DNA of 64,000 nucleotides from Bos javanicus (lineage: Eukaryota > Chordata > Mammalia > Artiodactyla > Bovidae): assembly GCF_032452875.1 (NCBI RefSeq), contig NC_083882.1:61705614-61769613 (forward strand), read 5' to 3'. The position numbers were made by a program, and so were the translations under genes. Positions 11,156-22,364 of this stretch are shown here, piece by piece; the stretch's first letter is position 1, and each line of letters starts with the position of its first letter. The notes beneath the pieces were generated by a model. The model had not been told where the DNA came from and ran no database searches. It was given only the letters and a program-made list of their open reading frames with translations.

Positions 11156-12699
11156 CTTGTAGATAATTTCAGGCCGCCCTGCTTGTGTTTGCCATGTGGG
11201 CAGCAATTCTGCCTGAGGAACATCCATCTCACAGAGAGGACCATCCCTTTCCCTGATTTGAAAAAAGGAAGAGGTAATCCCCACTATAAATAGCTGGGGT
11301 TTTGCAAACTAGGTCCTCAGCTGAAACTTCAGTTTTATATTTTGACAATTTGGGTTTTGGGGCCACAATCATGATAAGAAAACTACCTGCATAACAGCTG
11401 TACATTCAGATGAGAAGGGTTCAGCAATCAGAGAGTGCAGTATTGTAAATGAACATGTTTACAGGGAAAAGCACTTAGCATCAGCTCAGCTAGAGAGGAT
11501 GGGGGAATGCATTGTGCTTAATTCAAGGCCAAGTGGCTATGGGCGTGGAGGATGTTTTTGGATACCATCATCTTGAAGAAGACAGTCACAGTGGTTATAA
11601 ATTGACTTTTTATGGAGAAAGTAAGACTATTCCTAACCTATTGCACTGATATTATATTTAGTTAATATTTTATGAAAGAAAAGTCCTCCCATTAGAGGTC
11701 GCAAATTGCTTTATAATTATAGTACTTCACAGAATAGACTGCTTCGTTTTATGGCAAAAGCACAAAATACAGCCGCCTTTCCCACATAACTTATTTTGCA
11801 GAGTCCTTGTGGTAAATGATTCCTCTCATTACTTTTTTCTTTATTTCAAATATTAGTTTAAACAGAAAATCATGTTGCATATTTGGTATAGGTTCATGAC
11901 ATAATGATGTAGAAATTTCACTGAAGCAGAGCTGGGGTACCCAAGGGATTAGAAGTGAGCAAAGATACTGCCTTCATCTTCCAAACTCTGGTCTGTCTCC
12001 ATGCCACTCTTACAGTGACTGAAGCCGTTAAACATGATGGCTATTTGGGAATGATGATGGTAATGAATTGATGGTTAGAAGAGCATCAAATTTTCATCAG
12101 ATTATGGACTGAATGGGAATGGAAATTGGACCAGTTTCTCCTCCTCCTTCTTCTTTTTCTACTTTTCTCCAAAATTTTCAATAAGTAACAGACCTAAGTT
12201 TCTAGCAAGCAAGGAACATGTTGTATTTATTTTTGAATTCCAAAGAACATCACAGGTTGGCACCAAATAAAGGTTGCCACAAAAAAGGCTTTCTTTGATT
12301 GAAATTTGCTGTGTAGCAGAAGCTGTTAGTGCCCTGACATATCCCAATAGCAGTCCTTGTCCCTGTGTACACTGATGGAGTCTTACTGCAGACACCCAGG
12401 ACGCTCTGCCAGGGCCATTCTCTGGCCACTGCACCCTGCTCCATTGGAGCATGGTGGGTGAGCATGGGTGGGGAGCATGGATGGGGAACATGGCCAACAG
12501 GAATTAGTGCCTCAAGGAGCCATTGTCGACCAGCAATGAATGGAAGTTGGTGAATAAATGCCCCCCTGACCCCTCAGGTTGGACAACTCAGAGATGTATA
12601 TTACAGACTTTTCCAGAAGTCCCCAGTAGGACTGAACTTCAGTTACGTGGTAATATTCTCATAATATTCTCATGAATATTCCTGTTCTCGCTTCCTTTC
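11156..12699. other. 1.5 kb without recognised features
   Basis: No young repeat. Short frames (for example 12159-12497 minus, 112 codons) have no familiar motif. Near 12520-12560 'ggtgaataaatgccccc' may be an L2/MIR tail remnant. Confidence 0.4.
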
Positions 12700-13235
12700 C
12701 TTTCTCTTTTTAATTTTTTTTAAAAAATTGAAGCATAGTTAATTTACAATGCTGTGCCAATCTCTGCTGTACAGCAAAGTGATTCAGTTATACACATATA
12801 GACATTTTTAAAAATATTCTTTTCCATTATGGCTTATCACAGGATATTGAATATAGTTCCTTATGCTGTACAGTGGGGCTTTCCAGGTGGCACTAGTGGT
12901 AAAGAATCCACCTGCCAATGCAGGAGATATAAGAGATGTGGATTTGATCCCTCGGTCAGGAAGATCCTCTGGAGGAGGACATGGCAACTCACTGCAGTAT
13001 TCTTGCCTGGGAAATTCCATGGACAGAGGAGCCTGGTGGTTTAAGGTCCATAGGGGTGTGAAGAGTCATACCCAACTGAAGTGACTTAGCATGCACACAT
13101 GCTGTATAGTAGGATCTTGCTGTTTATCCATCCTATATACAATAGTTTACCTCTGCTAATCCCACATTCCCTCCCCTACCTCCCTCACCCTTGGCTCACC
13201 AAGGCTGTTCTCAACACTAATTTTTAGAGAAATAC
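12700..13235 (-). mobile_element. Ruminant-lineage L1 3' UTR split by a Bov-tA
   Basis: The complement of the L1 3' end reads 'ttgaagcatagttaattta', 'tacagcaaagtgattcagtt', 'ggatattgaatatagttcc' up to 12874, then resumes after the SINE with 'aggatcttgctgtttatcc' and 'ctctgctaatcccacattcc'. 5'-truncated, with no ORF. Confidence 0.85.
12875..13098 (+). mobile_element. Bov-tA SINE inside L1
   Basis: Head 'ggctttccaggtggcactag', tail 'gtgacttagcatgcacac'. The 12-bp TSD atgctgtacagt (12863-12874) / atgctgtatagt (13099-13110) has one mismatch and proves insertion into the L1. Confidence 0.95.
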
Positions 13236-14019
13236 AAATCAAAGCTTCCTTTCCTTTCTTGTTTCACTTCCTCAGGGTGCCCCTACCACTACTTCTAGAG
13301 ATGGCATCTCAAATAAACTACTTGCACTCAAACCTTATCTTAGGTCTTGCTTCTGAGAAGCCCAACCCAAGACATGCTGCTACCCCAGGTCACCCAGGTT
13401 GATAAGAAATGATGGAGAGTCTTCTGTGTGCCTAACCTGTACCAGGTACAGGGGCTATCAAGCCATTTAAGGTATTTACTCTTATGCTGCTCAGAAATCC
13501 CTTGCAAATTATCTTGGAAAGTAAGACATACACATTTAAAACAATTAGTGGGCCAGACAGCATTATATAGGGCTATCAGACTGTAAAGTGTGTTTTACAG
13601 ATAATTGGAGACAAGGACAGTGGAGCAAGGTTCTACAAGAGTGGTATGGATGAAAGTCATACAAGAGTGGTTTGACTTGGGAGAAGCTAATGGGAGCTGG
13701 TGCTGTGAACAATTCAGAGACACTGGTGCATTTAGGACATGGGATTGGGTAGATCCCCACAGTAGTGTTCTGCATGCAGTGAGGGCTCCATAAATGTTGC
13801 ATGGATGGAGAAATAAGCAGGCAAATGGATTAGTCATCAAAAACTGAGATGAGCTATGCTATATATGATCCTTACTAAATTTTGGATTTATATTATATAA
13901 ATGCATAAGTGCACTCATCTCACATTCTGGGATTTTATTTTAAGTATAAACTTTCCCACTTTTCATCTCTTTCTCTACTCCACCTACCTCAGCTTGTCTC
14001 CCCCCCTCAGGAGATCTGC
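13236..14019. other. Intergenic with L2/MIR traces
   Basis: 13412-13500 ('tgtgtgcctaacctgtacca', 'ggtacaggggctatcaagcc') resembles an L2 3' section, and 13760-13815 ('gagggctccataaatgttgc') resembles the L2/MIR tail. No gene. Confidence 0.4.
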
Positions 14020-14110
14020 CGTTCCCTAGCTGGATGACCACAGCGATTTATTTAATCTCCTTAGTCCCAGGGTCCTCGTCTGTAAAATGTCCAAAGGTGG
14101 ACTATAACCC
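14020..14110 (+). mobile_element. MIR fragment
   Basis: Core-to-3' segment: 'tttaatctccttagtcccag' followed by 'gtctgtaaaatgtccaaagg'. Truncated at both ends. Confidence 0.6.
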
Positions 14111-14284
14111 TGTGGTTTATTTGACTCGTGTTCTCTCAACCCCCAGGAAAAGCAAAACCCCAGCCTCTCTATGTCATATTATGTTCAACCCTCCCCTATA
14201 TAGTTTTATTGCCAAGCTTCTAAAAATATTGGTGGTCACCCTCACTAAATTAGATCACATATAAAATTCTTTTTAACAAAAGGT

Positions 14285-14425
14285 TTGGACCTAGAACTTA
14301 ATGGCCTTGAAGAAGTCACTTAGTCTTTCTGAGGCTAAATTTTCACTTTCAAAAAATGAAGCTATTGCTTTTGTACTAGAGATAATTATGTAAAGTACTT
14401 GGCTCATGAATGCTCAGAAAATTAT
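14285..14425 (+). mobile_element. MIR fragment
   Basis: 'gaagaagtcacttagtcttt', 'ctgaggctaaattttcactt' and 'gtaaagtacttggctcatga' follow MIR order on the plus strand. Strongly diverged. Confidence 0.6.
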
Positions 14426-14429
14426 ACAT

Positions 14430-14835
14430 TTTTTCATTAACTATATTGAGATATAACTTACACATAATAAAATATATGCATTTTAAGGACACGGTTTGAT
14501 GATTTTGAAATGTGAGTACAGCCGTGTGACCACTCCGGCCAACATATGGACTATCTCTATCACCTCCAAATGCTCTCTTGTTCCTCTTTGCAGTCAGTCT
14601 ATCCCTTCACTCCTGGCTCCAGGCAAGCACGGATCTGCTTTCTGTCACTATAGATTACATGTGTCTTTTTCTAGAGTTTTGTATAAATAGAAGCACACAG
14701 CGTGTGCTCTTTTGTGTCTGATTTCTTTTGCTCAGCATAATGTTTTTGTGATTCATTCATGTTTTGGTGTGTATCAGTGGTCTGTTTCTTTTTAATAAAT
14801 GGTAGATTTCATTTTGCGAATGTAGCAAGAATGTT
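14430..14835 (-). mobile_element. L1M 3' UTR fragment
   Basis: Complement of the old-L1 3' UTR: 'ttgagatataacttacacat', 'atagattacatgtgtctttt', 'gtataaatagaagcacacag', 'tttgctcagcataatgttt', 'ttcattcatgttttggtgtg'. No ORF content. Confidence 0.8.
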
Positions 14836-14884
14836 TTTTTCTTTCTTAGGGCCTTTGGATATTAAATATTTTGTAGATAGAACT

Positions 14885-15330
14885 GTGGCCAGAAAGAGAC
14901 AGACAAAATAGACTGAAGCAGAGGCCAAGTCAGTTTGGGCTTGCACACTGTTGAAAAGAGTTTAGGTATTATTCAAAGGGCAATAGAAAGTGCTTCAAGC
15001 AGGGCAGTGGAGTGTTTCAGATTTTAGAAGATGACTCTGCCTGCTTTGTGGACAATGGATTGAAGAGTGGCAAGTATAGGATAAGAAGACCAGTTTGGAG
15101 ACTACGGCAGGAGTTCAAGCATGTGTCCAAGAAGTTAGCTGAGGGTGAGGGAACTAAGAGGAAAGAAAGTGGATAGATCATTAGAGATATAAATTGGTGC
15201 TCAGAAGTATAAGATTTACCCACTGGATGTGGAAAACAGGGATAAGGAAAAAGGAAAAATCAATGATGATGCCACTGAATTCAGAATATTCTTTCTCAAG
15301 TAATTGAAAATCCCATTCATTTAAAATATG
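14885..15330 (-). mobile_element. L2 LINE 3' region
   Basis: Complement of L2: 'gcttcaagcagggcagtgg', 'gaagatgactctgcctgct', 'agaccagtttggagacta', 'ggcaggagttcaagcatg', and later 'aaaatcaatgatgatgcc'. Diverged, but in the correct order over about 450 bp. Confidence 0.7.
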
Positions 15331-15374
15331 GACTTTATCCATTATGAGATCTTCAAGCTCAGACTCCTTTGTCA

Positions 15375-15830
15375 TTCCCTATTGCCTATAGGAAAAAAAT
15401 CACACCCCTTCATGTGGCATAAGGCCAGTCTCAATCGGTACCCTGTTTAATTGGCCAGCCTCACCTCTTTCCTATATCTAGTCATTCCGTTCATCCTTCT
15501 GGGAATGTGGCATGACTAACAAAACACATTCCATTCCCTCTGCCTGGAATTTCTTTCCAGTTCATATCCATAGGGTCTTTTGTATCAGCAAAGTATTTCA
15601 GCACCCCACTTACTTTGCTCCCATAGCATCCTGCATACCTCTCTGTTCTTATTCCACTGTGTGTTATTAATAATTATCTATCCCACCATACATTATATGT
15701 TCCATTAACCATGGGTCTTGTAAGATTAAAAAAATCTAATTCCTATTGTATATCTATATTTGCTTCTAGCACTATCTCCAGCATACTACAGAGACTCAAT
15801 TAAAGTTTCTCAAATGAAGAACAGAGATGG
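15375..15830 (+). mobile_element. L2 LINE 3' region
   Basis: Sense-strand L2: 'ttccctattgcctatagg', 'ataaggccagtctcaatc', 'ttccctctgcctggaattt', 'tgctcccatagcatcctgc', then a decayed tail. It lies head-on against the inverted L2 at 14885-15330. Confidence 0.75.
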
Positions 15831-15959
15831 GGGAGGAATGTTTGACAGTTAGTGGTAAATAGACCTATTTCTGCTGAATATCAATATTTCTCTATTTTCT
15901 CCCTAAATTAGAATCAAAGAACTCCCAATGAGCCACCAGAAAAGACAAAAATATGATTC

Positions 15960-16300
15960 ACATATTCACTAAATCATTCATTTGGCAAATACTTACTGAG
16001 AACCTACTATGTGGCTATTATGGTTGTAAGTATAGGAAGTAAGATCCAGAAGGCCTGTGTATGTATGACCTTCTTTGAGAAGAGACAAAAAATTATCAAA
16101 CAACAAAGTGAATAAGATATTTTCAGATGGTCATAAGGTCTATAAAGAAAATAAAACAAGGGTAATATGGTTGAGGTGACAGTCTCTGAGAGGTGATCAG
16201 AGAAGACTTCCATCAGCTAGCCATGTGGAAATCTGGGAGAAAAATTTTCCATTCAGACAGATTCTGACTGCAAAGACCCAGACTGGGAATCACTGTGATG
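15960..16300 (-). mobile_element. L2 LINE 3' end
   Basis: Begins with the tail complement 'ttcatttggcaaatactta' and 'gagaacctactatgtgg', then 'agatggtcataaggtctat', 'ctgagaggtgatcagagaa' and 'ttccattcagacagattc' in L2 order. Confidence 0.7.
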
Positions 16301-16536
16301 TATTTAAGGGGGAAAATGTCAGTTATATACACTAAGTTCTATTCTCAAATGCCGTGGCATGGTTTCTATAAAAGAAAATCAAAACAAACAGAATTGTTAA
16401 TATATTTTAAAACAAACTTGAAATGTTATTAAAATTAAGCTGTGTGTCTGTATATCTTCTACTCCCCTTTCCTAACTTACATTTACCAATAAGTTTGTTT
16501 TTTAAAATGTTATGGACTGTATAGTATTTCCATGTG

Positions 16537-16750
16537 GATACTGGTGGCTCAGACGGTAAAGAATCTGCCTGTAATGCTGGAGAGGCAAGTTGGATCCCTG
16601 GCTTGGGAAGATCCCCAGGAGAAGGGAATGGTGACTCACTCCAGTATTCTTCCCTGGAGAATTCTCTGGACAGAGAAGCCCAGTAGGCTACAGTCCATGG
16701 TGTCACAAAGAGTTGGACACGATTGAGTGACTAATACTTTCACTTCACTT
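16537..16750 (+). mobile_element. Bov-tA SINE
   Basis: Head 'actggtggctcagacggta', B-box 'gttggatccctggcttggg', body 'tactccagtattcttccctgg' type text, tail 'ctttcacttcactttcat'. TSD not evident. Confidence 0.92.
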
Positions 16751-16834
16751 TCATAACTATAGCTTAATCAAATCTCTATGATCAACAAACTTCTATGGTA
16801 AATATTTTTAATTCTGAATGTTTCATGTGATTAT

Positions 16835-16960
16835 TTTTCTTGTGACAGAATTTTAGAGGAGAAACTGCTGAGTCAAACAAAATTTAATCCCCATGACTGA
16901 CTTGCCCTTTAAAAAGTTTGTAAGAGTATACTAACCCACCAGCTGTGCACAGGTAAGTGG
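16835..16960 (-). mobile_element. Old L1 fragment
   Basis: 'gaaactgctgagtcaaac', 'gcccttt' plus 'aaaagtttgtaa' and 'actaacccaccagctgtg' match the complement of an old L1 3' UTR segment. Short. Confidence 0.5.
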
Positions 16961-17024
16961 TCTTCCTTAGCAGCAATAATGGAGATTAGACTCCTGATCA
17001 GTTAGCTTGTTTTGTATCATATAA

Positions 17025-17247
17025 GGGCTTCCAGGTGGAACTAGTGGTAAAGAACCTGCCTGCCAATGCAGGAGACCTGGGAGAGGGGAGTTCAATCCTG
17101 GATTGGGAAGATATCTTGGAGGAGGAAATGGCAACCCATTCCAGTATTCTTGACTGGAGAATCCCATGGACAGAGGAGCATTGTGGGCTATAGCCCATAT
17201 ATTCACAAAGAGTCGAACACTACTGCAGCGTTTAGCATGCACACATG
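17025..17247 (+). mobile_element. Bov-tA SINE
   Basis: Variant head 'gggcttccaggtggaacta', body 'gaggaggaaatggcaaccc', tail 'gcgtttagcatgcacacat'. Belongs to the same 'ctagtggtaaagaa' variant as the copies at 3814 and 12875. Confidence 0.92.
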
Positions 17248-17534
17248 TACTACATGAACAGAAGGAGAATTGGGCAAGCTACCCCCAGGCAAAGCCTCAA
17301 ATGTGATTGGAGCTGCCATCATTCAGGTTGCCTCCATGGGCAACCTGGTATTAGCGATTGTTTCTATAGTCACTGAGGTTGTCGGTGCAGCCCTGAGTCA
17401 TTTGAAGTAGCTCAAAATCAGCCAGATCTTTCTCAGTGGACAGAATGAGAGGAACCCCATCGAACGTAATGCTCACATGGTTGTTTTCTGATTCAACTAT
17501 CAATTTTCTTCAAGTACGTTATTTACACAGGGTC
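17248..17534. other. Short intergenic gap
   Basis: Nothing recognised. A short near-repeat 'caggttgcctccatgggcaa' occurs near 17325. Confidence 0.35.
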
Positions 17535-17545
17535 TAAGAGTTCCT

Positions 17546-17754
17546 AGGGGGCTTCCTTGCTGGCTCAGGTGGTAAAGACTCTGCCTGCAATGCAGGAGAT
17601 CCCAGCTCAGTCCCAGGGTAGGGAAGATCCCCTGGAGAAGGAAATGGCAACCCATTCCAGTATTCTTGCCTGGAGAATTCCATGGACAGAAGAGCCTGGA
17701 GGGGTACAGTCCACGGAGTCGCAAAGAGTTGGACACGACTGAGCGACTTTCACT
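17546..17754 (+). mobile_element. Bov-tA SINE
   Basis: Head 'ggcttccttgctggctcag', tail 'gactgagcgactttcact'. An exact 11-bp TSD, taagagttcct, is at 17535-17545 and 17755-17765. Low divergence from consensus suggests a recent insertion. Confidence 0.96.
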
Positions 17755-17876
17755 TAAGAGTTCCTCCTAAGTTTTGTGAAACCGAGGACCATTAGCATAG
17801 AAAATATATGCAAAGCAATCACTGAGGGCTCAAAGAGGAGCCGTTGCTAAATCTACCAGCTTCTAGTAAAGCATTG

Positions 17877-18159
17877 CGGAGAAGGCAATGGCACCCCACT
17901 CCAGTACGCTTGCCTGGAAAATCCCATGGATGAAGGAGCCTGGTGGGCTGTATGTAGTCCATGGGGTCACTAAGAGTCGGACATGACTGAGCGACTTCCC
18001 TTTCACTCTTCACTTTCATGCATTGGAGAAGGAAATGGCAACCCACTCCAGTGTTCTTGGCTGGAGAATCCCAGGGACGGGGGAGCCTGGTGGGTTTCCG
18101 TCTATGGGGTCGCACAGAGTGGGACACGACTGAAGGGACTTAGCAGCAGCAGCAGCAGC
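17877..18159 (+). mobile_element. Bov-A2 SINE (dimer)
   Basis: Dimeric Bov-A2 ending in an (AGC)6-like tail at about 18142-18160. The 12-bp TSD agtaaagcattg (17865-17876) / agtgaagcattg (18160-18171) has one mismatch. The first monomer carries a small 'tatg' insertion near 17951. Confidence 0.95.
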
Positions 18160-18171
18160 AGTGAAGCATTG

Positions 18172-18679
18172 GGGCTTTACTGCCCTTGCCCAAACAAAGC
18201 AATATGTAATAGTTCTATGTTTGAGTGGGAAAAAGTAATCAAAAGACATTGCTCCTGAAAGCTTTAAATATTAATAGTCAAATCATTTAACTTTTCTCTT
18301 GCAATTATAGAAATACATAACTGGGAAGATTTTGAGATATCATCTTGACTTACGATTTCTTACCTTTGAAGAAGCCAAGGCCCAATTTTGATGTAAAAAT
18401 ATTTTCTGGAATCCTGATTTGAGAGCAATAATTCTTTTAGTTTGTTGTTTGAGACCATGCATTATGGCAAAGAGACTAAAAATTCAGAAATCATGTTTAA
18501 GTTTATTTCACTATTCCAGAAGTAAATCTGCATCCCTCCTAAAAGGAAAGATGTATATAAGCTATACATATCACATATTCAGTTCGCAACATGGGTCACT
18601 TGCAACGAACTTCAAGCCCATTTCTTGCCCCTTTTCCTCTTTAGGAGGGTGTTGACTGCAGATTAGGAATTGTTGAGAC
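18172..18679. other. Intergenic, nothing recognised
   Basis: Non-repetitive, AT-rich sequence. A 78-codon frame at 18419-18655 shows no familiar motif. Confidence 0.4.
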
Positions 18680-18800
18680 TATAATTTAACTGATGAAGAA
18701 ACTAAAGTGCAGGAAAATCTTGTTAGTTATCCAAATCCCAGAGTTAGAAAGGAGAGAAGTAGAATCAGAATGCCTGTTTTTTTCTCTAAGGCTCTTTCCT
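18680..18800 (-). mobile_element. MIR fragment
   Basis: 'aactgatgaagaaactaaag' and 'tagaatcagaatgcctg' follow the MIR complement. Confidence 0.5.
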
Positions 18801-18819
18801 GGGGTGAGACGGAACCATA

Positions 18820-18968
18820 ACCAAACAATTTATTACCAGTGTGATCCTGGGCAGGTCACTTAACTTCTCTAAGTCTCGTTACCTTAGTGCATGAAACGAA
18901 TATTGAATTACATAAATCATGAGGGCGCTTTCTCAGAAAGCACAACGTCTGACCCAGAACAAATGCTC
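18820..18968 (+). mobile_element. MIR fragment
   Basis: 'gtgatcctgggcaggtcac' and 'ttaacttctctaagtctcg' are the MIR core on the plus strand. Truncated on its right side by the BovB at 18972. Confidence 0.7.
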
Positions 18969-18971
18969 TGT

Positions 18972-20370
18972 TCAGTTCAGTTCAGTCACTCAGTCATGTC
19001 CGACTCTTTGCCACCCCATGAATTGCAGCACACCAGGCCTCCCTGTCCATGAGCAACTCCCGGAGTTCACCCAAACTCATGTCCATTGAGTCAGTGATGC
19101 CATCCAGCCATCTCATCCTCTGTCATCCCCTTCTCCTCCTGCCCTCAATCTTTCCCAGCATGGGTCTTTTCCAATGAGTCGACTCTTCGCATGAGGTGGC
19201 CAAAGTACTGGAGTTTCAGTTTCAACATCAGTCCTTCCAATGAACACCCAGGACTGATCTCCTTTAGGATGGACTGGTTGGATCTCCTTGCAGTCCAAGG
19301 GACTCTCAAGAGTCTTCTCCAACACCACAGTTCAAAAGCATCAATTCTTTGGCACTCAGCTTTTTTCACAGTCCAACTTTCGCATCCATACATGACTACT
19401 GGAAAAACCATAGCCTTGACTAGACTTTGTTGGCAAAGTAATGTTTCTGCTTTTTAATATGCTATATAGGTTGGTCATAGTTTTCCTTCCAAGGAGTAAG
19501 TGTCTTAATTTCATGGCTGCAATCACCATCTGCAGTGATTTTGGAGCCCCCAAAATAAAGTCAGCCACTGTTTCCCCTGTTTCCCCATCTATCTGCCATG
19601 AAATGATGGGACTGAATGCCATGATCTTTGTTTTCTGAATGTTGAGCTTTAAGCCAACTTTTTCACTCTCCTCTTTCACTTTCATCAAGAGGCTCTTTAG
19701 TTCCTCTTTACTTTCTGCCATAAGGGTGGTGTCATCTGCATATCTGAGGTTATTGATATTTCTCCCGGCAATCTTGATTCCAGCTTGTGCTTCTTCCAGT
19801 CCAGCGTTTCTCATGATGTACTCTGCATATAAGTTGAATAAGCAGGGTGACAATATACAGCCTTGATGTACTCCTTTTCCTATTTGGAACCAGTCTGTTG
19901 TTCCATGTCCAGTTCTAACTGTTGCTTCTTGACCTGCATATAGGTTTCTCAACAGGCAGGTCAGGTGGTCTGGTATTCCCATCTCTTTCAGACTTTTCCA
20001 CGGTTTATTGTGATCCACACAGTCAAAGGCTTTGGCATAGTCAATAAAGCAGAAGTAGATATTTTTCTGGAACTCTCTTGCTTTTTCCATGATCCAGCGG
20101 ATGTTGGCAATTTGATCTCTGATTCTTCTGCCTTTTCTAAAACCAGGTTGAACATCTGGAAGTTCACAGTTCATGTACTGCTGAAGCCTGGCTTGCAGAA
20201 TTTTGAGCATTACTTTACTAGCGTGTGAGATGAATGCAATTGTGCGGTAGTTTGAACATTCTTTGGCATTGCCTTTCTTTGGGATTGGAATGAAAACTGG
20301 CCTTTTCCAGTCCTGTAGCCACTGCTGAGTTTTCCACATTTGCTGACTAGTGAGTGCAGCACTTTCACTA
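18972..20370 (-). mobile_element. BovB (RTE) retrotransposon, 5'-truncated
   Basis: 1.4 kb of BovB on the minus strand, with the TTCAG-type tail at 18972-18990. It carries the RT domain from the motif around 'tggaaaagg...cattccaat' to the C-terminus. A duplicated 'tttcccctg' unit lies at about 19570-19583. No reliable TSD. Confidence 0.93.
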
Positions 20371-20375
20371 CGCAT
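19356..20375 (-). pseudogene. BovB reverse transcriptase remnant, longest RT frame
   Basis: 339-codon frame on the minus strand. It runs from the 'KTQQWLQDWKRPVFIPIPKKG' region (residues about 15-35) through 'NYRTIAFISH', 'FRKGRRIRDQ', 'FIDYAKAFDCVDHNK' and 'GVHQGCILSPCLFNLYAEY' to the YADD box at 19731-19742, all in one frame. After about residue 265 a small insertion ('GETGETVADF') and a frameshift move the C-terminal part to another frame, where it continues at 19145-19411 ('RIDAFELWCWRRLLRVPW'). The endonuclease domain is missing. A retrotransposon relic, not a host gene. Confidence 0.92.
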
Positions 20376-20379
20376 CTAC

Positions 20380-21399
20380 TATTTATTATTATTATTATTT
20401 TGATTGTTCATATTTCTAGAATATCTACTTCAGGCTTCGTGATGAACAAATTAAAGACCCCCAAATCTTCTTTACAATTTCCTAGCCAAGACTCTTTGTT
20501 TATCAATTTTTAAATTACCCAGTGCAAACCCATATAATGTAAAGCTACAGGAAGCCTTTCCTTCTCTGCAACTTACAAACTAGTCTTGCCTCCTGGATAT
20601 TTACATAAGAACACAAATTCATTTATCTGAAACTATGGGCATAATTGCCTTTAACTCTTCTCCTGCAATTATGTGATTTGTCTTTCCATCATTTGCACCT
20701 ATCTCTTTGCAGAGTGAAACTATTTTTTAAAAAATGAAATCTTGTAGGTCTTGAAGGATCATGAACTTGGGTGAAAAAATGTTATTATTTCTGCTATGAA
20801 AATTGGTCTATTTACTGGTTTTTTACATACGTAGCTAAAGCAAAACAAACAAACAAAGCATAAAACAGCACCATTCTGATTTCTCAACACCACCATTACA
20901 GCTTAGGGAAATTCAGCAATTTTTTTCTCCTGTCTTTTTTGCTGTTATGGTCGTTAGGACTACATATAAACAAAATGTGACTCTAAAACAGATTAAAGCA
21001 AGAACTAAAAACTAATTTGTTTTGAAAAAGAGTCTTCTGAGTTTATTTGCAATTGCTTTTCTGTATGTACAGGTAACAACATATTTGGAGCTTTTCTCTC
21101 TGGACCACGAGTACATATCACAAATTATCAAATATGTTGGAGAAGTACTTGTCAGAGACAAAAATAGGTATGCGAGAGAAGTTTTCATTCTTTCTTTGAT
21201 GTAAATATTAAACGGACACTAGTCATATTGGTTAAAAGCTTCCTGAATCTGATGCAATAAAATCGTTTGCCAGCATGGGACGTGCAGTGAGCTCTGCAGT
21301 CATAGAGTCAAAAACTGAGTTAAGTGAGAAAAGAAACAAAGGATAGCCTGTGAGCACACGGAGACAATGTGCCAGCTGTGAATTCTGGAGGAAAGGACT
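20380..21399. other. Intergenic with (ATT)n tract and one exon-like segment
   Basis: An (ATT)n tract is at 20381-20400. An A-rich (CAAA)n piece is near 20845-20860. Apart from the candidate exon at 21073-21167 nothing is recognised. Confidence 0.4.
21073..21167 (+). other. Candidate exon (low confidence)
   Basis: Bounded by a pyrimidine-rich tract ending 'tgtatgtacag' at 21072 and by 'aatag|gtatgc' with GT at 21168-21169. The 95-bp interval is open in one frame and translates to a hydrophilic/hydrophobic mix that looks protein-like ('TTYLELFSLDHEYISQIIKY' plus about ten residues). The protein was not recognised. Chance splice-like signals are common, so this is only a candidate. Confidence 0.2.
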
Positions 21400-21600
21400 G
21401 TGTCTTGCCTCAAACAGGAGCAATTTGATCTCAGACTAATCACTTCACCTCTCTGAACATTGTTTCCCATTTATAAAGTAGGAATAGTCATCATCTTAGC
21501 CAATTTTATTTCTCCGGGTCGTGATGAGAATCAAAGATGATGAATATAAAAGGGTTTTGTAAATTATAAATGTTCACAAAATGATTTAAATAAAGTTATA
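21400..21600 (+). mobile_element. MIR SINE
   Basis: 'aatcacttcacctctctgaa', 'cccatttataaagtaggaa' and 'gtgatgagaatcaaagatg' are in MIR order on the plus strand. Confidence 0.65.
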
Positions 21601-22150
21601 GTGATTTGAAAGTCTCTGTTAATTTGTTTTCACACTCCAGGGAAGAAATTAGGTAGGACATAAAAGCGGACTGAACTCTAATTCTTTATTTTCACCCACA
21701 GTGAAATACGTATCATCTGAGAGAGAAATAAAACAATGCTCTAATTCTTGCATCATAAAAAAACAAAAACAAGATCTCCTCTCTCTGTACATTGTGATCT
21801 AATCGTACTTTGCTGTATTTCATTTCCTCTGTGTTGGACATTCTTATCTGACTATCAAAGGTTGGGGTCACAATGTTGAAACTCTATATTCACTTTTATC
21901 TCCCACCTCTCCAACAGTCTGCTTGATGTGATCCATATCAGGTCTGCCTTATCTGCCCTCTAAAATATTTTTCTGTTAATCACCAGATAATTCAATTGAG
22001 ACAGTAATTGCTTCTTAAAAATTACTGACTGTATATAGTTTCCTTTTTGATGCATGTTAATACCCAAATGATAAAGTTTCTCTTTTTGTGTATATCCCTC
22101 TGTGACCTTTTAGAAATGATAAGCAGCTTTAAAAACATCACTTCTACATG
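21601..22150. other. Intergenic, nothing recognised
   Basis: AT-rich, with an A-rich run near 21755-21770 and no recognisable family. Confidence 0.4.
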
Positions 22151-22160
22151 TTTTAAACAT

Positions 22161-22354
22161 GAAAAAAGTGTCACTTAGTTGTGTCCAACTCTTTGCCACC
22201 CCACGGACTATACAGTCCATGGAATTCTCCAGGCCACAATACTGGAGTGGGTAGCCTTTCCCTTCTCCAGGGGATCTTCCCAACCCAGGGATGGAACCCA
22301 GGTCTCCCACATTGCAGGCGGATTCTTTACCAGCTGAGCCACAAGGGAAGCCCA
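22161..22354 (-). mobile_element. Bov-tA SINE
   Basis: Minus-strand copy with left tail complement 'gtgtcacttagttgtgtcc' and right head complement 'gctgagccacaagggaagcc'. An exact 10-bp TSD, ttttaaacat, is at 22151-22160 and 22355-22364. Confidence 0.95.
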
Positions 22355-22364
22355 TTTTAAACAT

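Noticed and set aside
18140..18162. (AGC)n runs that look like trinucleotide microsatellites (also at 11130, 36411, 37063, 38748, 49650, 53897)
   Set aside because: Each is the normal tail of a Bov-A/Bov-A2 SINE, not an independent repeat locus.
19356..20375. A 339-codon open frame that could be taken for a host gene
   Set aside because: Its motifs and the tandem 3' tail show it is BovB reverse transcriptase. It lacks the 5' part and is frameshifted.
21022..21204. 60-codon frame starting with TTG that resembles a signal-peptide-bearing small protein
   Set aside because: There is no ATG and the start is a TTG. The hydrophobic start is translated from a pyrimidine-rich tract. Kept only as a candidate exon at 21073-21167.
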